From assembly GCA_963766365.1 (NCBI GenBank), contig CAVXZK010000002.1, positions 1 to 64,000 of the forward strand: a DNA stretch of 64,000 bases, given 5' to 3'. This document shows positions 16,072 through 23,712 of the stretch, piece after piece. How positions within the stretch are numbered: position 1 is the first letter of the stretch; each line of letters starts with the position of its first letter. The translations under genes were made by a program, and so were the position numbers. Under the pieces are notes generated by a model. It ran no database searches. It was not told the DNA's origin and worked only from the letters and a program-made list of their open reading frames with translations. This DNA comes from JALORV01 sp963766365. Lineage in GTDB: Bacteria; Pseudomonadota; Gammaproteobacteria; Burkholderiales; Burkholderiaceae_F.

Positions 16072-17106
16072 ATGCTGATCCTGGGCATCGAGACCTCCTG
16101 CGACGAGACCGGAATCGCGCTTTTCGACAGCGAGGCCGGACTGCTGGCCCAAGCGCTGCACTCCCAGGTGGACATGCATCAGGACTATGGCGGCGTCGTG
16201 CCGGAACTCGCGTCCCGCGACCACATTCGCCGCGTGCTCCCGCTGCTTGAGCGGGTCCTCGGTGACGCCCGGTGCACGGCCGGCCAGATTGACGCGATCG
16301 CAGTGACTGCCGGGCCGGGTCTCGCCGGTGCACTGCTGGTCGGCAGCAGCATCGCCTACGCGCTCGGATACGCGCTGGCCCGACCGGTGATACCGGTACA
16401 CCATCTTGAAGGCCACCTGCTGTCGCCTCTGCTGGCCGATCCGGCACCCGAGTTCCCGTTCGTTGCGCTCCTTGTCTCCGGCGGGCACACGCAGTTGATG
16501 CGGGTCGACGGATGGGGTCACTACGCGCTGCTCGGGGAGACGGTTGATGACGCCGCCGGCGAGGCCTTCGACAAGACAGCCCAGTTGCTTGGGTTGGGCT
16601 ACCCCGGTGGACCGGCGGTGTCCCAGCTCGCGGACTTCGGGAACTCGGGTTCGGTTCGGCTGCCCCGGCCCATGCTATCGAGCGGGGACCTGGACTTCAG
16701 CTTCAGCGGCCTGAAGACGGCTGTGCTCACCGCCGTGCGCAAGGAGCCAAACCTGTGCGAGCAGGGACGTGCCGACATTGCGCGCGCGTTTGTCGAAGCG
16801 ATCGTCGATGTGCTGGCGATCAAGTCGCGCCGCGCGCTGGAAGCGACGGGGCTGACGCGCCTCGTGGTGGCGGGCGGCGTTGGCGCCAACGCGCAACTTC
16901 GCGAGCGGTTGCGGGCCGACGCGCGCCGTCATGGCACCGAGGTTCACTTCCCTCCGGTCAGCCTTTGTACCGACAACGGCGCGATGATCGCGCTTGCGGG
17001 CCTCGCAGCCATCCGCCGGTCAGAAGGCGTGGAGCTGCCCTGTCCGCTGGGTTTCGCGGTACACCCGCGCTGGACCCTTGCCGAGGCCACCGCCCGATCC
17101 GCCTAA
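16072..17106 (+). CDS. tsaD: tRNA N6-adenosine threonylcarbamoyltransferase
   Basis: The enzyme transfers the threonylcarbamoyl group to A37 of ANN-decoding tRNAs, with TsaB and TsaE. It has 344 residues, normal length. Start ATG 16072 (MLILGIETSCDETG) was preferred to an in-frame ATG ten codons upstream because family members begin at this motif. Visible motifs are PELASRDH and HHLEGH (metal ligands), LLVSGGHTQ, GEAFDKTAQLLGLGYPGG and the late VAGGVGAN with CTDNGAMIA. Its TAA overlaps the TAG of convergent plsY, so there is no intergenic terminator. Confidence 0.96.
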   Translation: MLILGIETSCDETGIALFDSEAGLLAQALHSQVDMHQDYGGVVPELASRDHIRRVLPLLERVLGDARCTAGQIDAIAVTAGPGLAGALLVGSSIAYALGYALARPVIPVHHLEGHLLSPLLADPAPEFPFVALLVSGGHTQLMRVDGWGHYALLGETVDDAAGEAFDKTAQLLGLGYPGGPAVSQLADFGNSGSVRLPRPMLSSGDLDFSFSGLKTAVLTAVRKEPNLCEQGRADIARAFVEAIVDVLAIKSRRALEATGLTRLVVAGGVGANAQLRERLRADARRHGTEVHFPPVSLCTDNGAMIALAGLAAIRRSEGVELPCPLGFAVHPRWTLAEATARSA

Positions 17107-17738
17107 CCTCGCGGCGCGCGTGCTTCGCGAGACTTTTCGCCGATGCGGCGCTCCTTGCCGGCGACGAGGTTGCGAATGTTGGCCTGGTGCCGGAAGACGA
17201 CGAAGCCGGCGATGATGGCGACCGCGACAAAGCGCTCGTCGAAGCCCCAGCCGAACGCGGAATAGAACGCTGCGAAAACGGCCGCGGTAAGCGATGCCAG
17301 CGACGAGTAGCGGAAGAAGAAGGCAATGATCAGCCAGGTCAGCCCGGTTGCCAGCGCGAGCCACGGATTGAACGCGACGATGACTCCGGCGGCCGTGGCG
17401 ACACCCTTGCCACCCTTGAATCCAAAGAACACCGGGAACAGATGGCCGAGAAACACCGCGACCCCGGCGAGTGCAACGCCCCAGTCGCCGACGCCGAACA
17501 GTGGTCCCAAGCGCTCGACCAGCCAAACGGCAAGCCAGCCCTTCAGTGCGTCACCGGCCAGCGTGAGAATCGCGGCGAGCTTGCTGCCCGAGCGCAGAAC
17601 GTTGGTGGCGCCCGGGTTCTTCGAGCCGTAGGTTCGGGGATCAGCAAGCCCGAGTGCGCGGCTCACGATGACTGCAAACGAGACGGACCCCAACAGGTAA
17701 GCGCCGACTATCGCCACAGCTGTCCAGAGCATCGACAT
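17103..17738 (-). CDS. plsY: Glycerol-3-phosphate acyltransferase, acyl-phosphate type
   Basis: This inner-membrane enzyme acylates sn-1 of glycerol-3-phosphate with acyl-phosphate, the first step of phospholipid synthesis. It has 211 residues and about five membrane helices. Conserved loops are visible: GSKNPGATNVLRSGSK, FGFKGGKGVATAAG and a late FRHQANIRNL. The frame is open far upstream, but ATG 17738 was chosen because an AAGGAG site lies seven bases before it. It is the last gene of a long minus-strand run starting at fkpB, two bases after ybaK. Confidence 0.95.
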   Translation of the reverse strand: MSMLWTAVAIVGAYLLGSVSFAVIVSRALGLADPRTYGSKNPGATNVLRSGSKLAAILTLAGDALKGWLAVWLVERLGPLFGVGDWGVALAGVAVFLGHLFPVFFGFKGGKGVATAAGVIVAFNPWLALATGLTWLIIAFFFRYSSLASLTAAVFAAFYSAFGWGFDERFVAVAIIAGFVVFRHQANIRNLVAGKERRIGEKSREARAPRG

Positions 17739-17740
17739 GC

Positions 17741-18232
17741 TCACTCCTTCAGCGCGCAGTCGACCGCGACTGCGCCGAGAACTTCGCTCAGGGCGGCGGG
17801 GGTGATTCCCACGAGGTAGCCGCGTCGCCCGCCGTTGATGTAGATCCGGGCGAGGCGCAGCACGCTGCGCTCGACATAGACCGGCATCTTGCGGCGGGTG
17901 CCGAAAGGAGACGTCCCGCCGACGAGATAGCCAGTGAAGCGCTGCGCCACATCCGGACGGCACGGTTCAATGCGCTTGCGTCCGATCTGCCGGGCGAGAT
18001 TCTTGGTCGATACGGTGCAGTCGCCGTGCATCAGCACAATCAAGGGCTCACCCGCCTCATCCTGCATGACCAGCGTCTTCACGACCGAGTGCTCATCGAC
18101 TTCCAGCTGTCGTGCCGACTCGGACGTTCCCCCGTGCTCGACGTACTCGTAGACGTGCTCGGAATACGGCACCTTGTGTTCGCGCAAATACTGCGTACCC
18201 GGCGTCTCGGAGACGTGCCTGACCTTGGCCAT
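17741..18232 (-). CDS. ybaK: Cys-tRNA(Pro)/Cys-tRNA deacylase, YbaK family
   Basis: The protein has 163 residues and is a trans-editing enzyme that hydrolyses mischarged Cys-tRNA(Pro). Family signs are EHGGTSESARQLEVDEHSVVK, the catalytic-lysine region VKTLVMQDE, and the GGTSPFGTRRKMPVYVE loop typical of YbaK/ProX editing domains. Start ATG 18232 (MAKVRHVS) was chosen; the open frame further upstream does not look like this family. It lies between xerD (35-base gap) and plsY (two bases). Confidence 0.92.
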   Translation of the reverse strand: MAKVRHVSETPGTQYLREHKVPYSEHVYEYVEHGGTSESARQLEVDEHSVVKTLVMQDEAGEPLIVLMHGDCTVSTKNLARQIGRKRIEPCRPDVAQRFTGYLVGGTSPFGTRRKMPVYVERSVLRLARIYINGGRRGYLVGITPAALSEVLGAVAVDCALKE

Positions 18233-18267
18233 GGCGCGCGAGTGTAAAGCCGGTAAGGGGCGCTGCC

Positions 18268-19149
18268 CTATCCCCGTGGGTGATGTTCGGCGTGCAGGCT
18301 CTTCAGCCGCGCCCGCGCCACGTGCGTGTAGATCTGGGTTGTGGAAATATCCGCGTGCCCCAGCAGCATCTGCACTACGCGCAGGTCTGCCCCATGGTTC
18401 AGCAGGTGTGTCGCAAAGGCATGCCGCAGTCCGTGCGGCGACAGCGGCGCCTGGATGCCAGCGCGCAGCGCGTAGCGCTTGACGAGAACCCAGAACATCT
18501 GGCGCGACATGGCCGCGCCAAGCTGGGTGACAAACACGGCGTCTGACATACGGCCCGCAAGCAGTTCGCCGCGGCCGCGCTTGAAGTAGCGTTCGACCCA
18601 ATCGCGCGCGACTTCACCCAGCGGCACGATGCGTTCCTTCGACCCCTTGCCGATGACGCGCACCAGCCCTTCCGTCAGCGACAGTTCGGAGAGTTTGAGG
18701 TTGACCAGCTCACTCACGCGCAGACCAGTCGCATAGAGCAGTTCGAACATCGCGCGGTCCCGCAGCCCGAGCGCCACGGAGTCGTCGGGTGCAGCGAGCA
18801 AGGTCTCGACCTGCGCTTCGCTGATCGTCCTGGGGAACCGTGCCGCACGACGGGCGCCCCGCAGGAGCACCGTCGGATCGTCTGCGGCAATGCGCTCCCG
18901 CACCGCCCAGCGATAGAAGCGTCGAAGCACGGCGAGCCGGCGATTCGCTGTCGATGACCGAGTGACGGCATGCTCGCTGGCCAGGTATGCCGTAAGGTCG
19001 GCTTCGCTGGCACCGGGCAAGGACACGGCACGAGCCGACAGCCAGCGCGACAGGCCGGCGAGGTCGCGTCGGTAAGCCGCCAGTGTGTTTCGCGACAGCC
19101 CGTCTTCGAGCCACAGGGCGTCCAGGAAACGATCGACCAGGGGGTCCAT
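18268..19149 (-). CDS. xerD: Site-specific tyrosine recombinase XerD
   Basis: The protein has 293 residues and, with XerC, resolves chromosome dimers at dif. The N-terminal core-binding domain begins DRFLDALWLEDGLSRNTLAA. The catalytic set is visible: Arg in YATGLRVSELV, Lys in GKGSKERIVPL, His-x-x-Arg in SPHGLRHAFATHLL, His in LGHADISTTQ and the nucleophile Tyr in QIYTHV. The ending LKSLHAEHHPRG is typical of XerD rather than XerC. Start ATG 19149 (MDPLVDRF) was chosen, eight bases after ogt. Confidence 0.95.
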   Translation of the reverse strand: MDPLVDRFLDALWLEDGLSRNTLAAYRRDLAGLSRWLSARAVSLPGASEADLTAYLASEHAVTRSSTANRRLAVLRRFYRWAVRERIAADDPTVLLRGARRAARFPRTISEAQVETLLAAPDDSVALGLRDRAMFELLYATGLRVSELVNLKLSELSLTEGLVRVIGKGSKERIVPLGEVARDWVERYFKRGRGELLAGRMSDAVFVTQLGAAMSRQMFWVLVKRYALRAGIQAPLSPHGLRHAFATHLLNHGADLRVVQMLLGHADISTTQIYTHVARARLKSLHAEHHPRG

Positions 19150-19157
19150 CTGCGGCG

Positions 19158-19658
19158 CTACAGCAGCGTGCCGCGCAGCGCGCCCTCGTGTTCGAGCAGC
19201 CAACGCTTGACCGTGGTCGGGAATCCGCCGCTCGCGTGAGCGAAGCCGCCGAGACCGTCTGCGCCGACGACCCGATGGCACGGAATGACAATGGGCAGGC
19301 GATTGTCGCCGCACGCCTGACCGATCGCACGTGCCGGGACGTCAAGGGCCCGGGCGAGCTCGCCGTAAGTTCGTGTCTTCGAACACGGAATCGCGGCGAT
19401 CGCCTCCCAGACGCGCACCTGGAACGGTGTGCCACGTATCTGCAGCGGCAGGTTGAAGCGGAAACCAGGGTCGTTGAAGTAGCTCCTCAACTGGTCAGCG
19501 GCTTCAACCCCGAGGTCGCAGATCGGTATGACCGGTTTCACTGCCTGCATGAAGTGCAGGCCCGTGATGAAAGAGCCGTCGATGTCGATCGCCACCGCAC
19601 CGAACGGCGCGGCGACGACCGCCGCAGCGCGGGCGCGCGTGGCGGTCGCCAACGGCAT
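19158..19658 (-). CDS. ogt: Methylated-DNA--protein-cysteine methyltransferase (O6-alkylguanine transferase)
   Basis: The protein has 166 residues and is a suicide repair protein that moves the methyl group from O6-methylguanine to its own cysteine. The active-site motif PCHRVVG and the helix-turn-helix DNA-binding segment (FQVRVWEAIAAIPCSKTRTYGELA) are visible, with the Asn hinge in GDNRLPIVIPCHR. Context is a compact operon, three bases after a chalcone-isomerase-like gene and eight before xerD. The function is clear, and the ogt name follows general usage. Confidence 0.94.
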   Translation of the reverse strand: MPLATATRARAAAVVAAPFGAVAIDIDGSFITGLHFMQAVKPVIPICDLGVEAADQLRSYFNDPGFRFNLPLQIRGTPFQVRVWEAIAAIPCSKTRTYGELARALDVPARAIGQACGDNRLPIVIPCHRVVGADGLGGFAHASGGFPTTVKRWLLEHEGALRGTLL

Positions 19659-19661
19659 GCG

Positions 19662-20243
19662 TCAGCCTCCGAGCAGCCCTTTCTTCAGACCCTCATCGAC
19701 GGGCTTGTCACCCAGCCAGATGCGGATGACCGCGGAGTAGAAGTCGTGTCCCGGGATCGCCGCGCCTTTCGGCTCGCCGTTCAGCGTAATGCGTGTGCCA
19801 CCGTCAGGTGTGTAGTCGAAGTTGATGACGTCGCCCTTCTTCGCCTCACCGATGGACTTCAGCGTGCTGCTGAACGTGTCGATCTGCGGCTTGAGCGCGG
19901 TCATCTGTGCCTCGCTGAGGTTGGCGCGCAGGCCGTCGGTGAAGGCACTGACGAAACTGTCCGCGTCAACGTCGCGCAGCATGCGCAGCGAGGCCCGACG
20001 CGGCCCCTTCTCGTTGATCAGCGTCGCTGCATCCTTGCTCTTCTGCGGGACGTACAGACCGTTCACATAGACCTTGAAGATCGCGCGCTTGCGTAGCCCG
20101 ACCCCATTGAGCGTCAGCGTCTGCCCACCTACCTGCACGGTCGGCTCGAACTTCTGGCCTTCCATCTCGACCGGCTGCGCGTGCGTCGCCGCGCCGAATG
20201 CGATCAGCGCCGAGAGCGCCGTCACCTGAAGCCATGATTTCAT
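19662..20243 (-). CDS. Secreted chalcone isomerase-like protein (copy 1)
   Basis: The protein has 193 residues with a Sec signal peptide (MKSWLQVTALSALIAFGAATHA). Its mature part matches the bacterial chalcone-isomerase-like family: LNGVGLRKRAIFKVYVNGLYVP, RMLRDVDADSFVSAF and a late GHDFYSAVIRIWLGDKPVDE. The family has the chalcone isomerase fold, but most bacterial members lack proven isomerase activity. The role is unknown and probably periplasmic. It is a tandem paralogue of the next gene, with which it shares the LNGVG.RKR core and the WLG..P.D.GLKKG..G ending. Confidence 0.85.
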   Translation of the reverse strand: MKSWLQVTALSALIAFGAATHAQPVEMEGQKFEPTVQVGGQTLTLNGVGLRKRAIFKVYVNGLYVPQKSKDAATLINEKGPRRASLRMLRDVDADSFVSAFTDGLRANLSEAQMTALKPQIDTFSSTLKSIGEAKKGDVINFDYTPDGGTRITLNGEPKGAAIPGHDFYSAVIRIWLGDKPVDEGLKKGLLGG

Positions 20244-20290
20244 TGCTGTCTCCTTCTTCTGGTTGTGATGGTCCGCTACGGCGTACCGGT

Positions 20291-20881
20291 TCAGCCGGCG
20301 CCCAGCATGCCCTTCTTCAGGCCTGCATCCGCTGGGGTCTCGCCCAGCCAGACCCGCAGCACCGCCGCGTAAAAATCCGCTCCCGGGATCAACGGTCCGC
20401 GGGTCACCCCGTTGACCGTCACCCGCGTGCCGTCCTGCGGCGTGTACTCGAAATGCACCGACTCGCCGCGGCGCGCCAGCGCGATTGTCCGAATGGTGCG
20501 GGTCAGCGTTTCAACCTGCGTCTTCCACGTCGCCAATTCGGCCTCGGAGTGATTGGCCTTCAGGCCATTGTGCAGCGAGCTCACGAACAATTCACCATCG
20601 ACATCGCGCAGGAAGCGCAGCGCGACGCGTTTGGGACCCGGCTGGTTGACGAGGTCTTCGGTTCGTGTGGCGCGCTTCGGCACGTAGAGTCCGCCGGCGT
20701 AGATGTCGAACAGGAAGCGCTTGCGCACACCGACGCCATTGAGTTCGAGGCGCTCGCCGGCCACCACCACCGAGGTCTCGTAGCGTGCGCCCTCGATGAC
20801 GACCTCGGACCGCGCCAAAGGAGCGAGCAGTGCCAGGGTAACCAGGGCGAAACTTCGCAAAGCATGGGCGAAGCCCTTCAC
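20291..20881 (-). CDS. Secreted chalcone isomerase-like protein (copy 2)
   Basis: The protein has 196 residues with a signal peptide (MKGFAHALRSFALVTLALLAPLARS). The core ELNGVGVRKRFLFDIYAGGLYVP and the ending ADFYAAVLRVWLGETPADAGL place it in the same chalcone-isomerase-like family as its downstream neighbour. The similarity is strong through the whole mature part, so the pair looks like a local duplication. Its start overlaps the ispH stop by four bases (ATGA), which suggests translational coupling. The function is unknown; a periplasmic lipid- or isoprenoid-related ligand is speculation. Confidence 0.85.
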   Translation of the reverse strand: MKGFAHALRSFALVTLALLAPLARSEVVIEGARYETSVVVAGERLELNGVGVRKRFLFDIYAGGLYVPKRATRTEDLVNQPGPKRVALRFLRDVDGELFVSSLHNGLKANHSEAELATWKTQVETLTRTIRTIALARRGESVHFEYTPQDGTRVTVNGVTRGPLIPGADFYAAVLRVWLGETPADAGLKKGMLGAG

Positions 20882-21810
20882 GCCGCAACCCGGCTCAAAC
20901 CCTTGGGCATCGGGAACACGACGTCCTCCGTCACCCCCTCAAGAGCGCGCACGCTGCCGGCGCCCATGGCCTTCAGCGCAGCGAGAAGTTCCTCCACCAG
21001 CACTTCGGGGGCCGAGGCGCCGGCCGTGACGCCGATGCGCCGGCGGCCCTCGAACCAAGCCGGATCAAGCTGGGCCGCGGTATCGACCAGGAAGGCCGGA
21101 ACATCGAAGCGCTCCGCCACCTCACGCAGGCGATTCGAATTCGAACTGTTCGGACTGCCGACAACGATGACGATGTCCACCTGCGGTGCCATGAACTTGA
21201 CGGCGTCCTGGCGATTCTGGGTCGCATAGCAGATGTCGGCACGCTTCGGCTCGGCGATGCCCGGGAAGCGCCGCTTCAACGCCTCGATGATTGCCGCGGC
21301 GTCGTCCAGCGACAGCGTCGTCTGTGTCACGTAGGCCACTCGCTCAGGGTCAAGCACCTGCAGATTGTCGACGTCGGCGATGGACTCGACCAGATGCATG
21401 CCGGCCTTGAGTTGCCCCATCGTCCCTTCGACCTCCGGGTGTCCCTGATGGCCGATCATCACGATTTCGTAACCAGCCGCGTGCATCTTCGATACCTCGA
21501 CATGCACCTTGGTCACCAGGGGACAGGTGGCATCGAAGACCCGCAGGCCGCGACTTGCGGCTTCCTGCTGGACAGCTTTCGACACGCCGTGCGCCGAAAA
21601 TACTACGGTTCCGCCCGCCGGAACCTCATCGAGCTCACGGACGAACACGGCGCCCTTGGCACGCAGATCGTTCACGACGTAGGTGTTGTGCACGATCTCG
21701 TGGCGCACATAGATCGGCGCGCCGTGCGTTACCAGCGCGCGCTCGACGATCTCGATCGCACGATCAACGCCGGCGCAGAAGCCGCGCGGCTGGGCCAGGA
21801 GGACTTCCAT
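20878..21810 (-). CDS. ispH: 4-hydroxy-3-methylbut-2-enyl diphosphate reductase
   Basis: This is the last enzyme of the MEP isoprenoid pathway, a 4Fe-4S protein that makes IPP and DMAPP. It has 310 residues. The three cluster cysteines are visible in PRGFCAGVDRAIEIVERAL, DATCPLVTKVH and ADICYATQNRQ. The substrate-binding residues appear in IGHQGHPEVEGTMGQ and VVGSPNSSNSNRLREVA. It starts two bases after fkpB and overlaps the second chalcone-isomerase-like gene by four bases. The fkpB-ispH order is common in proteobacteria. Confidence 0.97.
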   Translation of the reverse strand: MEVLLAQPRGFCAGVDRAIEIVERALVTHGAPIYVRHEIVHNTYVVNDLRAKGAVFVRELDEVPAGGTVVFSAHGVSKAVQQEAASRGLRVFDATCPLVTKVHVEVSKMHAAGYEIVMIGHQGHPEVEGTMGQLKAGMHLVESIADVDNLQVLDPERVAYVTQTTLSLDDAAAIIEALKRRFPGIAEPKRADICYATQNRQDAVKFMAPQVDIVIVVGSPNSSNSNRLREVAERFDVPAFLVDTAAQLDPAWFEGRRRIGVTAGASAPEVLVEELLAALKAMGAGSVRALEGVTEDVVFPMPKGLSRVAA

Positions 21811-21812
21811 GC

Positions 21813-22280
21813 CTACAGCACTCCGATGACGTGAACTGCAAACCGTATCGGCATTCCGGCCAGGGGATGGTTGAAATCGACCACGACACGATCGCCCTCG
21901 CGCTGCTTGAGCACGCCGGAGAACTGCCGACCCTCGGGACTGGAAAACTGCACGATGTCTCCCGGGGCATAGCCCACGGACGGATCGGCATTGGCGTCGA
22001 ACACCGCGCCAGACAGCGACTGCACGAGATCTGCGCTGCGCACGCCAAAGCCGGCGTCCGGCGCGAGTTCGAAGCCCTGTTGCGACCCTTCCTCGAGCCC
22101 GACCAGGCAGGTTTCCAGAGACTCCGCGAAATCACCCCTACCTACCGTCAATGTCGCGGGCTGAGCGCCGAAGGTACTCACGATCTCGCGCTCCGTGCCG
22201 TCGACAACCGCAGCGATCCGATAATGAAATGTGACATGCGAGCCGGGCACAATGCGAGCAGACGGCTGAGTTTCCATCAT
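21813..22280 (-). CDS. fkpB: FKBP-type peptidyl-prolyl cis-trans isomerase, SlpA/FkpB type
   Basis: The protein has 155 residues. The FKBP start (GSHVTFHYRIAAVVDGTERE), a chaperone-like insert and the ending VVVDFNHPLAGMPIRFAVHVI fit the SlpA/FkpB family. It sits directly upstream of ispH, its usual partner. It starts MMETQPSAR; either of two adjacent ATGs could be used. The gap to divergent radC is only 29 bases, so the two promoters must overlap or lie inside the opposite gene. Confidence 0.93.
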   Translation of the reverse strand: MMETQPSARIVPGSHVTFHYRIAAVVDGTEREIVSTFGAQPATLTVGRGDFAESLETCLVGLEEGSQQGFELAPDAGFGVRSADLVQSLSGAVFDANADPSVGYAPGDIVQFSSPEGRQFSGVLKQREGDRVVVDFNHPLAGMPIRFAVHVIGVL

Positions 22281-22309
22281 GGCCGAGGATTCTAGACGAG
22301 GCCCCGCGC

Positions 22310-22984
22310 ATGGCGATCAAGGACTGGCCCGAAGGAGAGCGGCCCCGCGAACGCCTGGTTGCGCACGGCGCGCAGGCCCTGTCGGATGCGGAGCTCATCG
22401 CGGTGATCCTGGGAACCGGGACCACCGGGCGGTCGGCGCTCGATCTGGCGCGCGAGGCCCTCACCCGCTTTGGCGGGCTCAGCGGGCTGCTCGCTTCCGG
22501 TCCGGACGAGTTGGGCACCATCGACGGACTGGGTCCCGCAAAGTCGGCCCAACTGCAGGCCGTGCTGGAACTGGCACGGCGATCGCTGCGCGAAGAGATC
22601 CGGCGTGACCCCGCCCTGTCCTCGCCCGACAAGGTGCGCGACTACCTGAAAATGACCCTCGCGCGTCGCCAACATGAGGTCTTCATGGCGCTGTGCCTCG
22701 ACGCGCAGAACCGGCTGTTGACGGCCGATGGACTGTTTCGCGGAACCTTGACGCAAACGAGCGTATATCCGCGTGAAGTCGTGAAGCGGGCGCTCGCGGT
22801 CAACGCCGCCAGCGTCATCTTTGCCCATAACCACCCGTCTGGCGTCGCGGAGCCGAGCCGCAGCGACGAGTTGCTTACCGCCAGCCTGAAGCAGGCACTC
22901 GGGCTTGTGGATGTCCGGGTGCTGGACCATGTGATCGTCGCAGGCAGCAGCACCGTGTCGTTCGCCGAGCGCGGCTTGATCTAG
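22310..22984 (+). CDS. radC: RadC family MPN/JAB-domain protein
   Basis: The protein has 224 residues. An N-terminal helix-hairpin-helix region (LLASGPDELGTIDGLGPAKSAQL) is followed by the JAMM metalloprotease-like domain with VIFAHNHPSGVAEPSRSD, where HxH...D would bind zinc. The biochemical role of chromosomal RadC proteins is unsettled; the old claim of a DNA-repair role is not firm. It is followed by rpmB-rpmG, an order common in Burkholderiales. Confidence 0.93.
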   Translation: MAIKDWPEGERPRERLVAHGAQALSDAELIAVILGTGTTGRSALDLAREALTRFGGLSGLLASGPDELGTIDGLGPAKSAQLQAVLELARRSLREEIRRDPALSSPDKVRDYLKMTLARRQHEVFMALCLDAQNRLLTADGLFRGTLTQTSVYPREVVKRALAVNAASVIFAHNHPSGVAEPSRSDELLTASLKQALGLVDVRVLDHVIVAGSSTVSFAERGLI

Positions 22985-23035
22985 GGCGGCGCTAGCGCGG
23001 CGCCTCGAGATGGCTTCCCGTTCACCTGCGTCGCC

Positions 23036-23065
23036 TTGGCGCGCGATCCAAAAACTGCTTATAAT
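23036..23065 (+). promoter_or_regulatory. Sigma-70 promoter for rpmB-rpmG
   Basis: TTGGCG (23036-23041) and a perfect TATAAT (23060-23065) are separated by 18 bases. They lie about 120 bases before rpmB and after the radC stop. The length of the leader leaves room for ribosomal-protein feedback, but no specific structure was recognised. Confidence 0.65.
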
Positions 23066-23183
23066 GCGCGGCTTTGCGTTGCATCGAGCAGCGCCCACCG
23101 GCCGGCGCCGTGGGGATCCTGGACGACCGTGCTGGTCGACCATCCACAAGTTGTCCGGTCAGCGAACGCATCAGGAGCAAGTC

Positions 23184-23423
23184 ATGGCACGTGTGTGTCA
23201 AGTCACCGGTAAACGCCCGATGGTGGGGAACAACGTTTCCCATGCGAACAACAGGACCAAGCGTCGCTTCCTGCCGAACCTGCAGTACCGCCGCTTCTGG
23301 GTCGAAAGCGAGAACCGCTGGGTGCGCCTGCGCCTGACGAACGCGGCACTGCGCACGATCGACAAGAAGGGGCTGGACGTGGTGCTCGCAGATCTGCGCG
23401 CCCGCGGCGAGCTCGCTGGCTGA
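23184..23423 (+). CDS. rpmB: 50S ribosomal protein L28
   Basis: The protein has 79 residues: MARVCQVTGKRPMVGNNVSH at the start, then NNRTKRRFLPNLQYRRFW, both typical of bL28. ATG 23184 has a good AGGAG site ten bases upstream. The open frame extends further 5' but crosses the promoter, so it was trimmed. It is followed after 39 bases by rpmG, its usual partner. Confidence 0.97.
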   Translation: MARVCQVTGKRPMVGNNVSHANNRTKRRFLPNLQYRRFWVESENRWVRLRLTNAALRTIDKKGLDVVLADLRARGELAG

Positions 23424-23462
23424 TCGGCGTAGAGCCGAACCTCACGGAACCCGGAGAACCCC

Positions 23463-23630
23463 ATGGCAAAAGGCGCCCGCGAAAAGATCAAGCTTGAATC
23501 GACGGCCGGCACCGGCCACTTCTATACGACATCGAAGAACAAGAAGACCACGCCGGACAAGCTTCAACTGATGAAGTTCGACCCGGTGGCCCGTAAGCAC
23601 GTGGCCTACAAGGAAACCAAGCTTAAGTAG
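23463..23630 (+). CDS. rpmG: 50S ribosomal protein L33
   Basis: The protein has 55 residues: MAKGAREKIKLESTAGTGHF at the start, then TTSKNKKTTPDKLQLMKFDP, ending YKETKLK. This is the zinc-independent (cysteine-free) form of bL33. A GGAG site precedes the ATG. A strong bidirectional terminator follows. Confidence 0.97.
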   Translation: MAKGAREKIKLESTAGTGHFYTTSKNKKTTPDKLQLMKFDPVARKHVAYKETKLK

Positions 23631-23660
23631 TACCCGGCAGGCACAAATTGCCTGCTGAAC

Positions 23661-23706
23661 GGCACAACAAAAAGCCCGGCATGCGCCGGGCTTTTTTTGT
23701 TGTGCC
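23661..23706. terminator. Bidirectional rho-independent terminator
   Basis: AAAGCCCGGC (23671-23680) and GCCGGGCTTT (23685-23694) form a 10-bp stem with an ATGC loop. A-rich and T-rich flanks (ACAACAAAAA and TTTTTTTGTTGT) extend the pairing. It serves rpmB-rpmG on the plus strand and the convergent desaturase on the minus strand. Confidence 0.93.
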
Positions 23707-23712
23707 GAGCGC

